The notes: generated by a model not told the origin, from the letters alone. A stretch of 64,000 nt of DNA from Gammaproteobacteria bacterium (GCA_030431095.1 JAUIJU010000001.1:1-64000); one strand, 5' to 3'. Positions 38,977 to 49,100 are shown, numbered from the stretch's first letter. A program made the numbers and translations.

Positions 38977-40050
38977 TCAGTCCCAGCTGTACTGCAGGCC
39001 GGCCACCAGTTGCCAGTCCGTCTCCAGTTGGGGCCCGTCCAGGTCCTGGTGCAACGGTGTGAGCCACTCCAGCGCCAGGCGTACGCCGCCGTCAAAGCGA
39101 TGGTTGAGCCCCAGTCCCAGGTCCAGCCGCTCGGCGCCGAGGCGATCCGGGTCAGCGGTCTGCACCGGGCCCATGATGCCGGGATCCTGGCCTTCGACAT
39201 CACCGCGATCCAGGTATTCCAGGCGCAGGGAAAGGCTGGTGCGTGGCGTGAGCACGTAGCTGCCCCAGGTCGTCAGGCGGTGCTCGTCTCCCAGGCGGTA
39301 GCCCTCGTCGTTGTCTTCGACACGAAAGGTGCTGCGCCACTGCGCACCCCAGCCGAAATCGCCGCCCCAGGCTGACCAGGACAGGCCTGCAATCGGGTCC
39401 CAGGTGCCCGAACCCAGCTGCATCGGGTACGGCAGACGGATGGTGGGGCGCATGTTCATGGGGGTGAGCACGGTGCCCGTTTCGTCGTTCTCGCCGGTGG
39501 GCGCGGAGACGCCGAGGATGGCGTGCAGTTTCGCGTCCGGCTGGTCGACGAGGCTGACCAGGGCGCTGAGGGGCGTGTCGCCCAGGCCGGAGGTCTCGGT
39601 GCTGAAGGTTCCCAGGACGGTGGTGCCCATTCCGCCCTGGTAGGTCACGTGGTCCATGGATTTCTCCACGTAGTTGAGCATGGCCATCAGGGTGACCCGG
39701 TCGGAGGGCGCCCACATCAGGCCGGCCATGTGCATGTCCATGTCCATGCGCGTGGGCACGATCCGCAGGGTGGGGGGCTGTCCCGGCATACCGAAAAAAC
39801 GGTTGGGAATGGTGGTGGCGATGGTGTCGGGGTCGATGGCGTCCGAGCCCAGCAGATTTCCCGCCATGCTCATGCTCATGAAGCGGTAGGAGACCATCCA
39901 TTCACCCTTGTCGTGAACATGGTCTCCCATGACGCCGATCGGGGCGTGGCTGTCGGGCCGCGCCGGATCGCCGGACGGGTCGTGGTCGGCCATCACGGGG
40001 GCCGTTGCCGTGGCGAACGCGAGGGTCGCCAGCAATCGCAGGTGTTGCAT
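38977..40050 (-). CDS. Outer-membrane beta-barrel 'transporter'-like protein, Met/His-rich
   Basis: Signal peptide MQHLRLLATLAFATATAPVMA; HDKGEWMVSYRFMSMSMAGN; PTRMDMDMHMAGLMWAPSDRVTLMAML; alternating beta pattern to C-terminal W. Confidence 0.78.
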   Translation of the reverse strand: MQHLRLLATLAFATATAPVMADHDPSGDPARPDSHAPIGVMGDHVHDKGEWMVSYRFMSMSMAGNLLGSDAIDPDTIATTIPNRFFGMPGQPPTLRIVPTRMDMDMHMAGLMWAPSDRVTLMAMLNYVEKSMDHVTYQGGMGTTVLGTFSTETSGLGDTPLSALVSLVDQPDAKLHAILGVSAPTGENDETGTVLTPMNMRPTIRLPYPMQLGSGTWDPIAGLSWSAWGGDFGWGAQWRSTFRVEDNDEGYRLGDEHRLTTWGSYVLTPRTSLSLRLEYLDRGDVEGQDPGIMGPVQTADPDRLGAERLDLGLGLNHRFDGGVRLALEWLTPLHQDLDGPQLETDWQLVAGLQYSWD

Positions 40051-40129
40051 CGTTGTTCCTTGCTGTCTGAAGGTGGCACGCACGGGCGCGGCACCGGTTC
40101 GTCGGTGTTACGGATCGAACATCAGGGTT

Positions 40130-40561
40130 TCAGACAGCCTGGGGCGGGGCGCGGGCGCCGGGTCGGCGTTGCTGGCAGCTGGCGCGCGCCGGACGGTCCA
40201 CCGCGGGGTGCATGACCGGCGGCAGCGCCACGATCGTGGTGGGTGGGGGCGTACTCGGCAGGGCAGCCGACTGCAGGGCATCGCCGATGGCGCAGGGGCG
40301 GTCGGCGCTGAGCGTGTCAGGCGCCCGATCGGCGGGTTCATGATGGTGGTGGCCGCGAGACGCCGGCGTCGCGAACCAGGTGGCCGGAAAGCTGCTCGGG
40401 CAGGGGCTGAACCATTCGCCTGACGTCGCGTTGCCCGGCATGAACCCGGTCGGCGTCATGGCGCGCAGGGTCAGGCACAACAGGGCCAGCCAGCAGGCAA
40501 TCGGCGATCGGGTGAGGCGGCGTCGGTACATGTAGGGGCGGCACGGCGGATTGGCCGTCAT
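40130..40561 (-). CDS. DUF2946-like small secreted/membrane protein
   Basis: CWLALLCLTLRAMTPTGFMPG...HHHHEPAD...CAIGDALQSAALP. Confidence 0.6.
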   Translation of the reverse strand: MTANPPCRPYMYRRRLTRSPIACWLALLCLTLRAMTPTGFMPGNATSGEWFSPCPSSFPATWFATPASRGHHHHEPADRAPDTLSADRPCAIGDALQSAALPSTPPPTTIVALPPVMHPAVDRPARASCQQRRPGARAPPQAV

Positions 40562-40635
40562 TGTCCCACAGCACGGGGCGCCGTGACAGTTTCCCGGCCT
40601 GTGACTGGCGTGGCGCAGGCGTTATCCTTGGGCCC

Positions 40636-41658
40636 ATGTCCGTCCTCGTCACCGGCTCTTCCGGCCATCTCGGCGAAGCCCTGGTCCGTACCCTGGAGGC
40701 GGATGGGCAGGTGGTGTGCGGCATCGATCGCTTGCCGGCGCCGCAGACAACCGAGGTCGGCAGCATCACCGATCCCGGCTTCGTGCGCGAGGCGATGAGC
40801 GGGCAGCGCGTCGTTTTACACACTGCCACGCTGCACAAGCCGCACGTGGTCACGCACCCGAAACAGGCATTCGTCGACGTCAACGTCAGCGGCACGCTGA
40901 ATCTTTTGCAGGCCGCCGTCGATGCTGGCGTGGAGGCTTTCGTGTTCACTTCCACCACCAGCGTGTTCGGCGCTGCAATGACGCTCGCGCAGGGTGCGAC
41001 GCGGGCGGTGTGGGTAGACGAGCATCTCAACCCCGTGCCAAAGAACATCTATGGCGTGACCAAGAGGGCCGCCGAGGACTTGTGTGAGCTGTTCCACCGC
41101 CGGTACGGCCTGCCATGCCTGGTGCTGCGCACTTCGCGCTTCTTCCCGGAGCAGGACGACAGCGCGGAACGTCGCGGCGCATTTGGCGACGACAACCTGA
41201 AGGCCAACGAATTGCTGTTCCGGCGGGCCGACCTGGCCGACATGGTGTCGGCTCATCAGTGCGCCATGCAGCGTGCCGTCGCGCTGGGATTCGGACGCTA
41301 CGTGGTCAGCGCGGCGACGCCGTTTTCGCGTGCTGACCGGGCCGCATTGCTGGCGGATGCGCCGGCAGTGGTCGAACGTTGTTTTCCCGGGTTCACCGAA
41401 CGATACCGCGCGGCCGGCTGGCGGATGTTTCCCGCGATCGGCCGGGTCTACGACAGCGCCCTGGCGCAGCGTGACCTGGCCTGGACCCCCCGTTACGATT
41501 TTGCACACGTATTGGGCTGCCTTGCGCGTGGTGAGGATTTTTCCAGCCCGCTGGCGCGCCGGGTGGGCAGCAAGGGCTATCACCCGGGAACCTGCACGGA
41601 TAAACCGTTTCCAGTGGACGAAGCGGCCCAGGCCCATGGCGGAGCGTCCATTGGATAG
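40636..41658 (+). CDS. NAD(P)-dependent sugar epimerase/dehydratase family protein
   Basis: SVLVTGSSGHLGEALVRTL...NVSGTLNLLQAAVDAGVEAFVFTSTTSVFG...YGVTKRAAEDL. Confidence 0.9.
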   Translation: MSVLVTGSSGHLGEALVRTLEADGQVVCGIDRLPAPQTTEVGSITDPGFVREAMSGQRVVLHTATLHKPHVVTHPKQAFVDVNVSGTLNLLQAAVDAGVEAFVFTSTTSVFGAAMTLAQGATRAVWVDEHLNPVPKNIYGVTKRAAEDLCELFHRRYGLPCLVLRTSRFFPEQDDSAERRGAFGDDNLKANELLFRRADLADMVSAHQCAMQRAVALGFGRYVVSAATPFSRADRAALLADAPAVVERCFPGFTERYRAAGWRMFPAIGRVYDSALAQRDLAWTPRYDFAHVLGCLARGEDFSSPLARRVGSKGYHPGTCTDKPFPVDEAAQAHGGASIG

Positions 41659-42955
41659 CGCCGGGTCCAGCGACGGGCCGGCGCGCGAGGACGGCGCGCC
41701 GGATGCGGTGACGGACCGCCTGGCCGTACGCCGGCTGGACAGCCTGCGGGCGATCAGCACGGATGCCTGGGACGCCCTGTTTCCCGGCGGCAATCCGTTC
41801 GTGAGGCACGCCTTTCTCAGCGCGCTGGAAGACAGTGGTTCCGCGGATGCCGGGTCCGGTTGGACGCCGCAACACCTGGTGGTCGAGCGGGACGGAGCGG
41901 TTGTCGCCGCGCTGCCGTTGTATCTCAAGTCGCATTCCTACGGCGAGTTCGTGTTCGACTGGGGCTGGGCCGAGGCGTGGTCCCGCCACGGACTGGCCTA
42001 TTACCCGAAGCTGGTGTCCGCGGTGCCTTTCTGTCCCAGCGAGGGTCCGCGGCTGGGCGTGGCGCCGGGCGAGGACGCGTGCGCCCTGGGCGCCACGGCA
42101 GCGCGTGCCGTGCTCGATGTCACTGTGCGCGAAGGCCTGTCCAGTTGGCACCTCCTCTTCCCCGACAATGCCTGCCTGGCGGCGTTGACCCGACACGACG
42201 CGGATGACGTTCTGTTGCAGCGCCAGGACGTTCAGTTTCATTTCCGCAATCCGGGCTTCGCCCATTTCGATGATTTTCTGGCTTCGTTACGCTCCAAACG
42301 ACGGAAAAACCTGCGCAAGGAGCGCCGCCGCGTGGCGAGCCAGGGTGTCAAAGTGGAACGCCAGGTGGGCAGCGATATTCGCCCGTCGGACTGGAAGGAC
42401 TTTTACCATTGCTACGTCAGTACGTTCATCAAGCGCAGTGGCCACCCGGGATACCTGACACGCGAGTTTTTCGAACTCCTGCTGGAGCGCATGCCGGAGC
42501 AGTTGTTGCTGGTGGTGGCTCGTCGTGACGAGCGGGTCGTGGCCGGGGCCCTGTTCCTGTTCGACGAGAAACGGCTGTACGGCCGCTGGTGGGGTGCACT
42601 GGAGCGCATCGACTGCCTCCACTTCGAGGTCTGTTTTTACCAGGGCATCGAGTTCGCAATCGAGCACGGACTGCACGTATTCGATCCCGGTACCCAGGGA
42701 GAGCACAAACTGATGCGTGGCTTCGAACCGGTCACCACCCGGTCGGTACACTACATCCGTGACCCCCGATTCCGAGCGGCGATCGCCGATTTTCTTCACC
42801 GTGAACGCGACCACACGGCATCCTACGGAGCGCAGGCAGCCGCCTACCTGCCGTTCCGCAGAGACGGTGAAAGTGACGAGTCTTCCGGCCAGGACAGCAC
42901 CGACGGCACCGCGCGGCCGGCACGTGGCGGTCGAAATACGCCGGGATCGGCGTAG
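41636..42955 (+). CDS. GNAT-fold acyltransferase (DUF482/peptidogalycan-biosynthesis-like)
   Basis: GNPFVRHAFLSALEDSGSA...GWTPQHLVVERDGAVVAALPLYLKSHSYGEFVFDWGWAEAW...RSKRRKNLRKERRRV. Confidence 0.88.
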   Translation: MAERPLDSAGSSDGPAREDGAPDAVTDRLAVRRLDSLRAISTDAWDALFPGGNPFVRHAFLSALEDSGSADAGSGWTPQHLVVERDGAVVAALPLYLKSHSYGEFVFDWGWAEAWSRHGLAYYPKLVSAVPFCPSEGPRLGVAPGEDACALGATAARAVLDVTVREGLSSWHLLFPDNACLAALTRHDADDVLLQRQDVQFHFRNPGFAHFDDFLASLRSKRRKNLRKERRRVASQGVKVERQVGSDIRPSDWKDFYHCYVSTFIKRSGHPGYLTREFFELLLERMPEQLLLVVARRDERVVAGALFLFDEKRLYGRWWGALERIDCLHFEVCFYQGIEFAIEHGLHVFDPGTQGEHKLMRGFEPVTTRSVHYIRDPRFRAAIADFLHRERDHTASYGAQAAAYLPFRRDGESDESSGQDSTDGTARPARGGRNTPGSA

Positions 42956-43734
42956 AAGTTCGCGTCCTGCCGACCCGGCCACCAGCCGGGAATGCCCATG
43001 AATGGCAGAGGGCACAAGGCGCCCGGTGAATCCATCGGGCCTCCCGACGACCAGAGGTCGGCCAGCGCGGCGTCAAGGCGGTCTGGATCGTTGACCACCC
43101 CGACTTCGGCCTGCAGTAGCAGGCAGTGACCGGTCATGGCTTTGTAGGGCTGGAACAATTTCTCCAGGTTGGCGTGGCCCACCACCCACGTGGCGAGCCC
43201 CGCGGGCCAGCATTCGCCTGCCGCGCCGAACAGCGCAGTCCAGTCGTGGCGCGCCAGCGCCTCCAGGGGCGCGCGGTCCGTTCCCGCGATGACGAGGCCA
43301 CATTCGTCGAACAGGGTCAGCGCGTCGCGCACGGGGCCGCGGCGGCCTCTGCGGGACCCGGGCAGGGCTTCCAGGTGGCGGCGGTTGAGCGTCGCCTTGA
43401 GCCGTGGAAAACGGGCCCAGACCAGGGCGTTGCACACATCGTGAAGATCACCCGGACGGGTGCTGACACGGCCGCTGGCGGCGATTTCGCGTTCATAGCC
43501 GGCCTCCCCGACGGGTTCGGGTAACTCCGCGGGCGGCAGGAAGCGCACGATGGCGCCTGCTCCACCGGGTGTCGACGTACGCGTGCCCGGCGGCAGCAGG
43601 GCGTCGAAATCTGACGCCGCCGGAAAGCGGTCCGATGGCAGCCGTTCGAGATATGGCCGGTACGGCGCCCATGCCGGGTGGTCCGTGACCTTTTCCCACG
43701 CCGGTGCGTCAGATGTCCTACACGACGACGACAT
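42844..43734 (-). CDS. DUF3025-type protein
   Basis: RVSTRPGDLHDVCNALVWARFPRLKATLNRRHLEAL; start MSSSC at 43734 probable. Confidence 0.82.
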   Translation of the reverse strand: MSSSCRTSDAPAWEKVTDHPAWAPYRPYLERLPSDRFPAASDFDALLPPGTRTSTPGGAGAIVRFLPPAELPEPVGEAGYEREIAASGRVSTRPGDLHDVCNALVWARFPRLKATLNRRHLEALPGSRRGRRGPVRDALTLFDECGLVIAGTDRAPLEALARHDWTALFGAAGECWPAGLATWVVGHANLEKLFQPYKAMTGHCLLLQAEVGVVNDPDRLDAALADLWSSGGPMDSPGALCPLPFMGIPGWWPGRQDANFYADPGVFRPPRAGRAVPSVLSWPEDSSLSPSLRNGR

Positions 43735-43802
43735 GAAGGGAGGACAGTACGCCAAGTCGTGTGATTTGGAACAATGCCATGTTGAAAAACTATACTGGGC
43801 GC

Positions 43803-44525
43803 ATGAACCGCCTGTCAGCCCTTTGTCTCGTCATGACGTTCTGCCTGGCCGCGACCGCCGGAGCCGTTGAGCCCGCCGATGCCGGGGGGCAGCCGTTGTC
43901 GGACGAGGCGCGCGCCGCGGCTGAAGAGTCGCCACTCGAACTGGACGACCTGGAAGTGGTGTCCGAGGGCTTCGGCTTCGAACAGGAGTTCACCCTGCGC
44001 CTGCTGCGCCAGGCGCTGTACAAGCCCAAAAGTTTCAAGCAGGAACATCGTGACGAATGGGTGTGCTGGATCGACGAAGCCACCGGATCGCATTTCAATT
44101 ATCTCAACTGCGCGCGCAATGGAGACATCTGGGCGCTCGAGCGGCCAGGCGGCATGGGCGCGCCCACGGTACCGGCCGGTGGCTATGGCAAGATTCTTCG
44201 CAGCGAGCGACCCGTGAACCGGTACAAGCTGGAGCAGGCGCTCAAGCACCTGAACGGTCCCGAGGGGTTCGACCAGGAATTCCTGTCCATGGCCGTCAGT
44301 GGCGAGCGCCCCCCTCGGGACGTACCCAGCGACGAGGAACTGGACCAGTTTGCACGGGCCTACGAAGTTATCGGACGCCTGCAGTCACGCGGCGCCAGCG
44401 AACAGCGGCAGGTCAACGCCATCGAGGCCCAGGGCCTGAGCCTGGCGCGCTATAACCACATCGCCGAATTGACCCAGGTGTACCAGAGCATCGAAAACAG
44501 CGTGGCGGCGCGTCTCGATCATTGA
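43803..44525 (+). CDS. Secreted hypothetical protein
   Basis: Signal peptide MNRLSALCLVMTFCLAATAGAVEPA; perfect TATACT 6 nt upstream of ATG; no family recognised. Confidence 0.75.
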   Translation: MNRLSALCLVMTFCLAATAGAVEPADAGGQPLSDEARAAAEESPLELDDLEVVSEGFGFEQEFTLRLLRQALYKPKSFKQEHRDEWVCWIDEATGSHFNYLNCARNGDIWALERPGGMGAPTVPAGGYGKILRSERPVNRYKLEQALKHLNGPEGFDQEFLSMAVSGERPPRDVPSDEELDQFARAYEVIGRLQSRGASEQRQVNAIEAQGLSLARYNHIAELTQVYQSIENSVAARLDH

Positions 44526-44528
44526 CGT

Positions 44529-45131
44529 TCAAGGCGCGGCCAGTTGCCCGCTGATTTCCTGCAGTCCGCGGTCCAGGCCCTGTTGGAAGGCGCTGACGAT
44601 GGCGTGCATGCGATTGGTCTCCACCGTGACCCGTTGCAGGGTGCTCACGGGAACCGTTGTTTCACCGCAGGCCTCGATACCCCGGATTTCAATCTCCACC
44701 GCACGGGTCACGCCCGCGGTGTCGATCCGGCCGTAAAAGCGCCGGACCTCCAGTTGCAGCAGGCACTCCGCCTGTCGTGCGTGCTCACCGGTGCGGACCG
44801 GAGAATTCACGGCGGATTCGAGGCTGCGCGCCACCAGTGAGCCGAGCAGTTCCGGCAAATGATCGGGCCAGCGGGCCCCGGAATAGCGGTTCAGCCTGGC
44901 CTGTTCATCGAGGTTCAGGATGCGGTCGGTGTCCAGTCCCGGAACCACGCTCAGCTGGACCACGAGATGGCCGGCGAAGTCCGGCGACGTCGCGCCCGAC
45001 AGGTCGACCGGATCCAGCCACCAATGGGACAATGGCGGCGCGTCGGATTGCAGCAGGCCGCCGCAGCCGGCCAGGCCACCGCAGCCCAGGGCCAGGAACA
45101 GCAACCAGCGACGTTTCAGACAAAAGCGCAT
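44529..45131 (-). CDS. ABC-type transport auxiliary lipoprotein (PqiC-like)
   Basis: Lipobox LAGCGG; HLVVQLSVVPGLDTDRILN...VNRYSGARWPDHLPELLGSLVARSLE-type pattern; 3' end of the MCE operon. Confidence 0.82.
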   Translation of the reverse strand: MRFCLKRRWLLFLALGCGGLAGCGGLLQSDAPPLSHWWLDPVDLSGATSPDFAGHLVVQLSVVPGLDTDRILNLDEQARLNRYSGARWPDHLPELLGSLVARSLESAVNSPVRTGEHARQAECLLQLEVRRFYGRIDTAGVTRAVEIEIRGIEACGETTVPVSTLQRVTVETNRMHAIVSAFQQGLDRGLQEISGQLAAP

Positions 45132-45135
45132 GATG

Positions 45136-46068
45136 TCAGTCCTCCACCGTGATGGCGTCCTGGGCAGGGCGGTACAGGGCGCGCGAGGGCTCCTGGCGGA
45201 AATCCTCGATGAGTTTTTCCAGCTCCCGCATTGTGGCGCGGGCTTCGCCGACCAGCGCGGGAACCTGGCCCAGCCCGTCTCGGGCGAAGGCCTGCACGTC
45301 GCTGTCGCTGCGTTCCAGCCAGTCGTCCAGGCGTGCGGTCAGCTGGCGCAGCTCGACGGTGGCCTGTTCCAGGTTGGCGAAGGCCTCGTTGGCCACCGGT
45401 GCGGCGTCGCCGACCAGGTGTTCGATCCGTTCCGCTGCGCCGCGTATCTCCGCCAGCGTGGCCTCGAGGGAACCGGGCAAGGCGGCAATCTGCGCGTCCT
45501 GCGTCGCCAGGGCATCGGTCAGGGTGCGAAGGTTGTGCAGGGAGGCGCTGACCGCGGCGCGGTTGTCTTCGTGCAGCAGGTCATTGGCGTTGGCCAGCAA
45601 CTGGTCCATTTTGTCCAGGACGGCTGGCGCCGAGGACAGCAACGCGGAAAACCCGGTATCCCGGTACGGTATGACCGGCATGGCTTCGCCCGGTGGCGTA
45701 CGCAGCGGCTCGTGATCACCGGGCTCGGCGGAGAGGTTGATGACCGAAACGCCGGTGATACCCTGCGCCGCCAGCGTGGCCCAGGTGCCGCTGTCCACCG
45801 GGGTGGATTCGCGCACCCGGATCTCCACCTGTACGCGAGCCGGATTTCCGGGCACGATGGCCAGCCGGGTGACCTCCCCGACCTGCACGCCCATGAAGAA
45901 CACGGGGCCGCCCAGGGTGAGACCGCTGACGTCCGACTCGATCAGCACCCGGTAGCGCGAGGCAGACTCCGAGCCACGCTGGCCGGTGAACCACACGGCC
46001 AGCACGATGCCCAGGGCCAGCGCCGCGATCACGAACAATCCGACGGACAGGTTGCGATCAGCCGACAT
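45136..46068 (-). CDS. MlaD family (MCE domain) protein
   Basis: SVGLFVIAALALGIVLAVWFTG...YRVLIESDVSGLTLGGPVFFMGVQVGEVTRLAI; coiled-coil tail. Confidence 0.93.
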   Translation of the reverse strand: MSADRNLSVGLFVIAALALGIVLAVWFTGQRGSESASRYRVLIESDVSGLTLGGPVFFMGVQVGEVTRLAIVPGNPARVQVEIRVRESTPVDSGTWATLAAQGITGVSVINLSAEPGDHEPLRTPPGEAMPVIPYRDTGFSALLSSAPAVLDKMDQLLANANDLLHEDNRAAVSASLHNLRTLTDALATQDAQIAALPGSLEATLAEIRGAAERIEHLVGDAAPVANEAFANLEQATVELRQLTARLDDWLERSDSDVQAFARDGLGQVPALVGEARATMRELEKLIEDFRQEPSRALYRPAQDAITVED

Positions 46069-46837
46069 CGCCAGCCTCCTTTGCGCGCCAGGCGCGACGG
46101 GAGCGGGGGGCGCCGAAATACTCTCGAATCCAGGGGTGAGCGTCCGCCACGATCTCCTCGGCAGTACCGACCCGCACCTGCCGGTCGACCAGCACGGCGA
46201 TGCGGTCACAGGTGTTGAACAGGCTGTCCACGTCGTGGGTGATCATCAGGATGGTCAGGTCGAGGTTATCGTGGAGGTAGGTGATGAGTTCATCAAACTC
46301 GGTCGCGGCGATGGGGTCAAGGCCGGCCGTGGGTTCGTCCAGGAACAGGATACGCGGTTCCATGGCCAGCGCGCGGGCCAGGGAGACGCGTTTGCGCATG
46401 CCGCCCGACAGTTCGGAGGGATACTTGTCGGCCGCCGACAGCGACAGGCCCACCATGATGAGCTTCAGACTGGCCAGCTCATGCCGGGTCGATGCGGGCA
46501 TGTCCGAGTGCAGCGCGATGGGCAGCTCCACGTTCTCCTGTACGGTCAGGTTGGACAGCAGCGCACCGTTCTGAAACAGAACACCCCAGGCCGTGGTGGG
46601 TCCCGCTTCCCGGTAGTGAATGGACTGGCCCATGACGCGGATCTCGCCCTCGTTGAAGGGGTGCAGGCCCAGGATGCTGCGCATGAGCACCGATTTACCC
46701 GACCCGGAGCCGCCGACCAGGCCCAGGATCTCGTCGCGTTTCACCGACAGGTTCAGCCCTTCGTGCACCACGTGGGGCCCGAACCGGTTCACCAGGTTGC
46801 GGACCTCGATGATGGCGTCGACGACGGGCGCGTTCAA
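46058..46837 (-). CDS. ABC transporter ATP-binding protein (MlaF-like)
   Basis: LVGGSGSGKSVLMRSILGLH...ELSGGMRKRVSLARALAMEPRILFLDEPTAGLDPIAATEFD. Confidence 0.94.
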   Translation of the reverse strand: MNAPVVDAIIEVRNLVNRFGPHVVHEGLNLSVKRDEILGLVGGSGSGKSVLMRSILGLHPFNEGEIRVMGQSIHYREAGPTTAWGVLFQNGALLSNLTVQENVELPIALHSDMPASTRHELASLKLIMVGLSLSAADKYPSELSGGMRKRVSLARALAMEPRILFLDEPTAGLDPIAATEFDELITYLHDNLDLTILMITHDVDSLFNTCDRIAVLVDRQVRVGTAEEIVADAHPWIREYFGAPRSRRAWRAKEAGDVG

Positions 46838-47955
46838 AACCCGACCCTTGTGAAAATCGTGGTGAAGAAAGCGTCTGCGCAGATGATCAGCACGATGGAC
46901 AGCACCACGGCTTCGGTGGTCTTGCGGCCCAGTTCCTCGGCCGAGCGCTCAACCTGCATGCCGCGCAGTGTTCCCACTGCGGCGATCAGGAATGCGAAGA
47001 AGGGTGTCTTGATCAGGCCGGCCATGTAGTCGTTCATGTCGGTACTCGCCGCCACGCGCTCGACGAACTGCAGGGTGCTGATGTCCAGGTAGGCAATGGT
47101 GATCAGGGCGCCGCCGGCCAGGCCGGCCAGGTTGGCAAACAGGGTCAGGGCAGGAAGGGCGATGATCAGCGCCATGATGCGTGGCAACACCAGTTGCCGG
47201 GTGGGGTTGAGGCCCATGACCTGCATCGCGTCGACTTCCTCGTTGAGTTTCATGGTGCCCAGCGAGGCGGCGAAAGCGCTGCCGGAGCGTCCCGCCACCA
47301 TCACCGCCGCCAGCAGGGCGCCCATCTCGCGCACGACGGCGATGCTGACCATGTCCACCACGAACACCTGGGCGCCGAAACGCTCCAGTTGGCTGGCGCC
47401 CTGGTAAGCGAGCACGATGCCGATCAGGAAGGTGATCATCATGACCACCGGGATCGCCTGTACCCCGGCCTGGTGCACCTGGCGCAGGGTTTCGGCGATC
47501 ATCATGCGCGTGGGCAGCCGCAGGCCCTCGGACAGCCAGCGGGTGACCTGTCCGGTGTCCTCCACGCCCCGCGTGACCACTTCGCCGATGGCCTCGAGTC
47601 CGCGGCGCAGCGGATGGGTCGGTGTGCGCTGGTCGCGAAGCAGTGCATGTTCGCGGATGGCCGCGGCGTCGATGATGTGGCGCAGGAACTTGAAGTGCGC
47701 GGCGCGGAATCCCTCGAAATTCGAGGTCAACCCCACCTCGCTGAGCTGCTGGGCCCGGTCGACCAGCACCCAGGCGCCGGCGATATCGATTTCGCGCAGG
47801 CCGTCACAGAGGAATTCCACGTGCCGGTCGGCCCGGTCGCGCACCTCGGCGGAGGCCTCTTCCAGCGCCCGGACGTTTTCGAACAGCCAGTCTCCCCGAA
47901 CCCGCACGCGAAGGGCTTCCGGCGTGGATTCGATGCTGAGAAATGGGCTCGTCAT
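46834..47955 (-). CDS. MlaE family permease with N-terminal STAS-like domain
   Basis: STAS-like N-term (DIAGAWVLVDRAQQLSEVG) then MlaE blocks GAQVFVVDMVSIAVVREMGALLAAVMVAGRSGSAFAASLGTMKLNEEVDAM. Confidence 0.93.
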   Translation of the reverse strand: MTSPFLSIESTPEALRVRVRGDWLFENVRALEEASAEVRDRADRHVEFLCDGLREIDIAGAWVLVDRAQQLSEVGLTSNFEGFRAAHFKFLRHIIDAAAIREHALLRDQRTPTHPLRRGLEAIGEVVTRGVEDTGQVTRWLSEGLRLPTRMMIAETLRQVHQAGVQAIPVVMMITFLIGIVLAYQGASQLERFGAQVFVVDMVSIAVVREMGALLAAVMVAGRSGSAFAASLGTMKLNEEVDAMQVMGLNPTRQLVLPRIMALIIALPALTLFANLAGLAGGALITIAYLDISTLQFVERVAASTDMNDYMAGLIKTPFFAFLIAAVGTLRGMQVERSAEELGRKTTEAVVLSIVLIICADAFFTTIFTRVGF

Positions 47956-48089
47956 GACCCCCGCCGACGGACCGCTGTGAGAGGAACGTCCATTTAAGCA
48001 CAAGGGTTTGTCCATGACACGATTCCCCCTAAGATGGTCGCCTGCGTCCCTCGGGGGGAGGGGCGCGCCCGATCCCGAGGAACCTTTCA

Positions 48090-49094
48090 TTGCGCGCCTT
48101 GAAGATACTGTTTCCGGCCCTGTCACTGCTGTGCGTCGCCCCGCCCGTTTCCAGCCAGGTTTTCGTGCGTACGGCGACGCTGGAGGCCGTCGTGGTGGAC
48201 CGTGTGCAACGGGCGCCGGCCGAAGTCGTGCCATTGAACGACAGCTCGCTGGCCGCCGAGGTCAATGCGGTGGTCAGCCAGGTGGCGGCGGACGTGGGGC
48301 AGGCCGTCGCGCAGGGTGAGCTCCTGCTGGCGCTGGACGACACGGATTTCCGCCTGCGGGTGCAGGCGGCCGATGCCGCGCTGACCTCGGCCCGGGCGCG
48401 CTTCGAGGAGGCCCATGCCAAGCTGGAGCGCGCCCGTCGCCTCGGCGCGGACAACTACGTCTCCGAGGATGAATTGCTGACACGGGAAACCGCGCTGGCC
48501 GTTGGTGAGGCCGACATTCACAGCGCCGAAGCCCAACTGGCCATCGCCCGGCGAGAGCTGGAGAAGTGCCGGGTGCTGGCGCCGTTTGACGGCGTCGTGC
48601 GCTCACGCAGCGCCCAACTGGGGGCCTACGTGACGGTGGGTAGCCCCCTGGTGCGCCTGACCCAGACTGACCGGATCGAGGTCGACGCCGAAGTGCCGGT
48701 CAACAGCGCCCTCGAACTGGAAAACGCCGTGGAAGCCTGGTTCGAATCCCGCGGCCGTAACTGGCCATTGCGCTTGCTTCGCTTGTCGCCGGTGGTCGAG
48801 GCCGAACGGCGTGCACGGTTGGCGCGCTTCGCCTTCCAGGGCGAGGCCGCGGCGGCGGGACAAAGCGGGCAGGTGGCATGGCGCGTGGCCGGTGGACTGC
48901 TGCCCGCGAACCTGCTGAGTCGTCGTGACGGCCGGCTGGGTGTGTTCCTGCTGGAGGACGGCCAGGCACGCTTCGTGCCATTGCCCGACGCTGAGGAGGG
49001 TCGCCCCGTGCCGGTGAGCCTGCCACCCGACAGCCAGGTCGTCGTGCAGGGACAGGACCGCCTGCAGGACGGCGATCCCGCCACCGCGCACTGA
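48090..49094 (+). CDS. RND efflux periplasmic adaptor (HlyD-like; TTG start)
   Basis: Signal peptide; VNAVVSQVAADVGQAVAQGELLLALDDTDFRLRVQAADAALTSARARFEEAHAKLERARRL...VLAPFDGVVRSRSAQLGAYVTVGSPLVRL. Confidence 0.9.
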   Translation: MRALKILFPALSLLCVAPPVSSQVFVRTATLEAVVVDRVQRAPAEVVPLNDSSLAAEVNAVVSQVAADVGQAVAQGELLLALDDTDFRLRVQAADAALTSARARFEEAHAKLERARRLGADNYVSEDELLTRETALAVGEADIHSAEAQLAIARRELEKCRVLAPFDGVVRSRSAQLGAYVTVGSPLVRLTQTDRIEVDAEVPVNSALELENAVEAWFESRGRNWPLRLLRLSPVVEAERRARLARFAFQGEAAAAGQSGQVAWRVAGGLLPANLLSRRDGRLGVFLLEDGQARFVPLPDAEEGRPVPVSLPPDSQVVVQGQDRLQDGDPATAH

Positions 49095-49100
49095 TTCATC

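Noticed and set aside
48736-48752. T-loop-like string ggttcgaatcccgc suggesting a tRNA
   Set aside because: Lies in frame inside the RND adaptor (AWFESRGRNW); no acceptor or anticodon stem around it.
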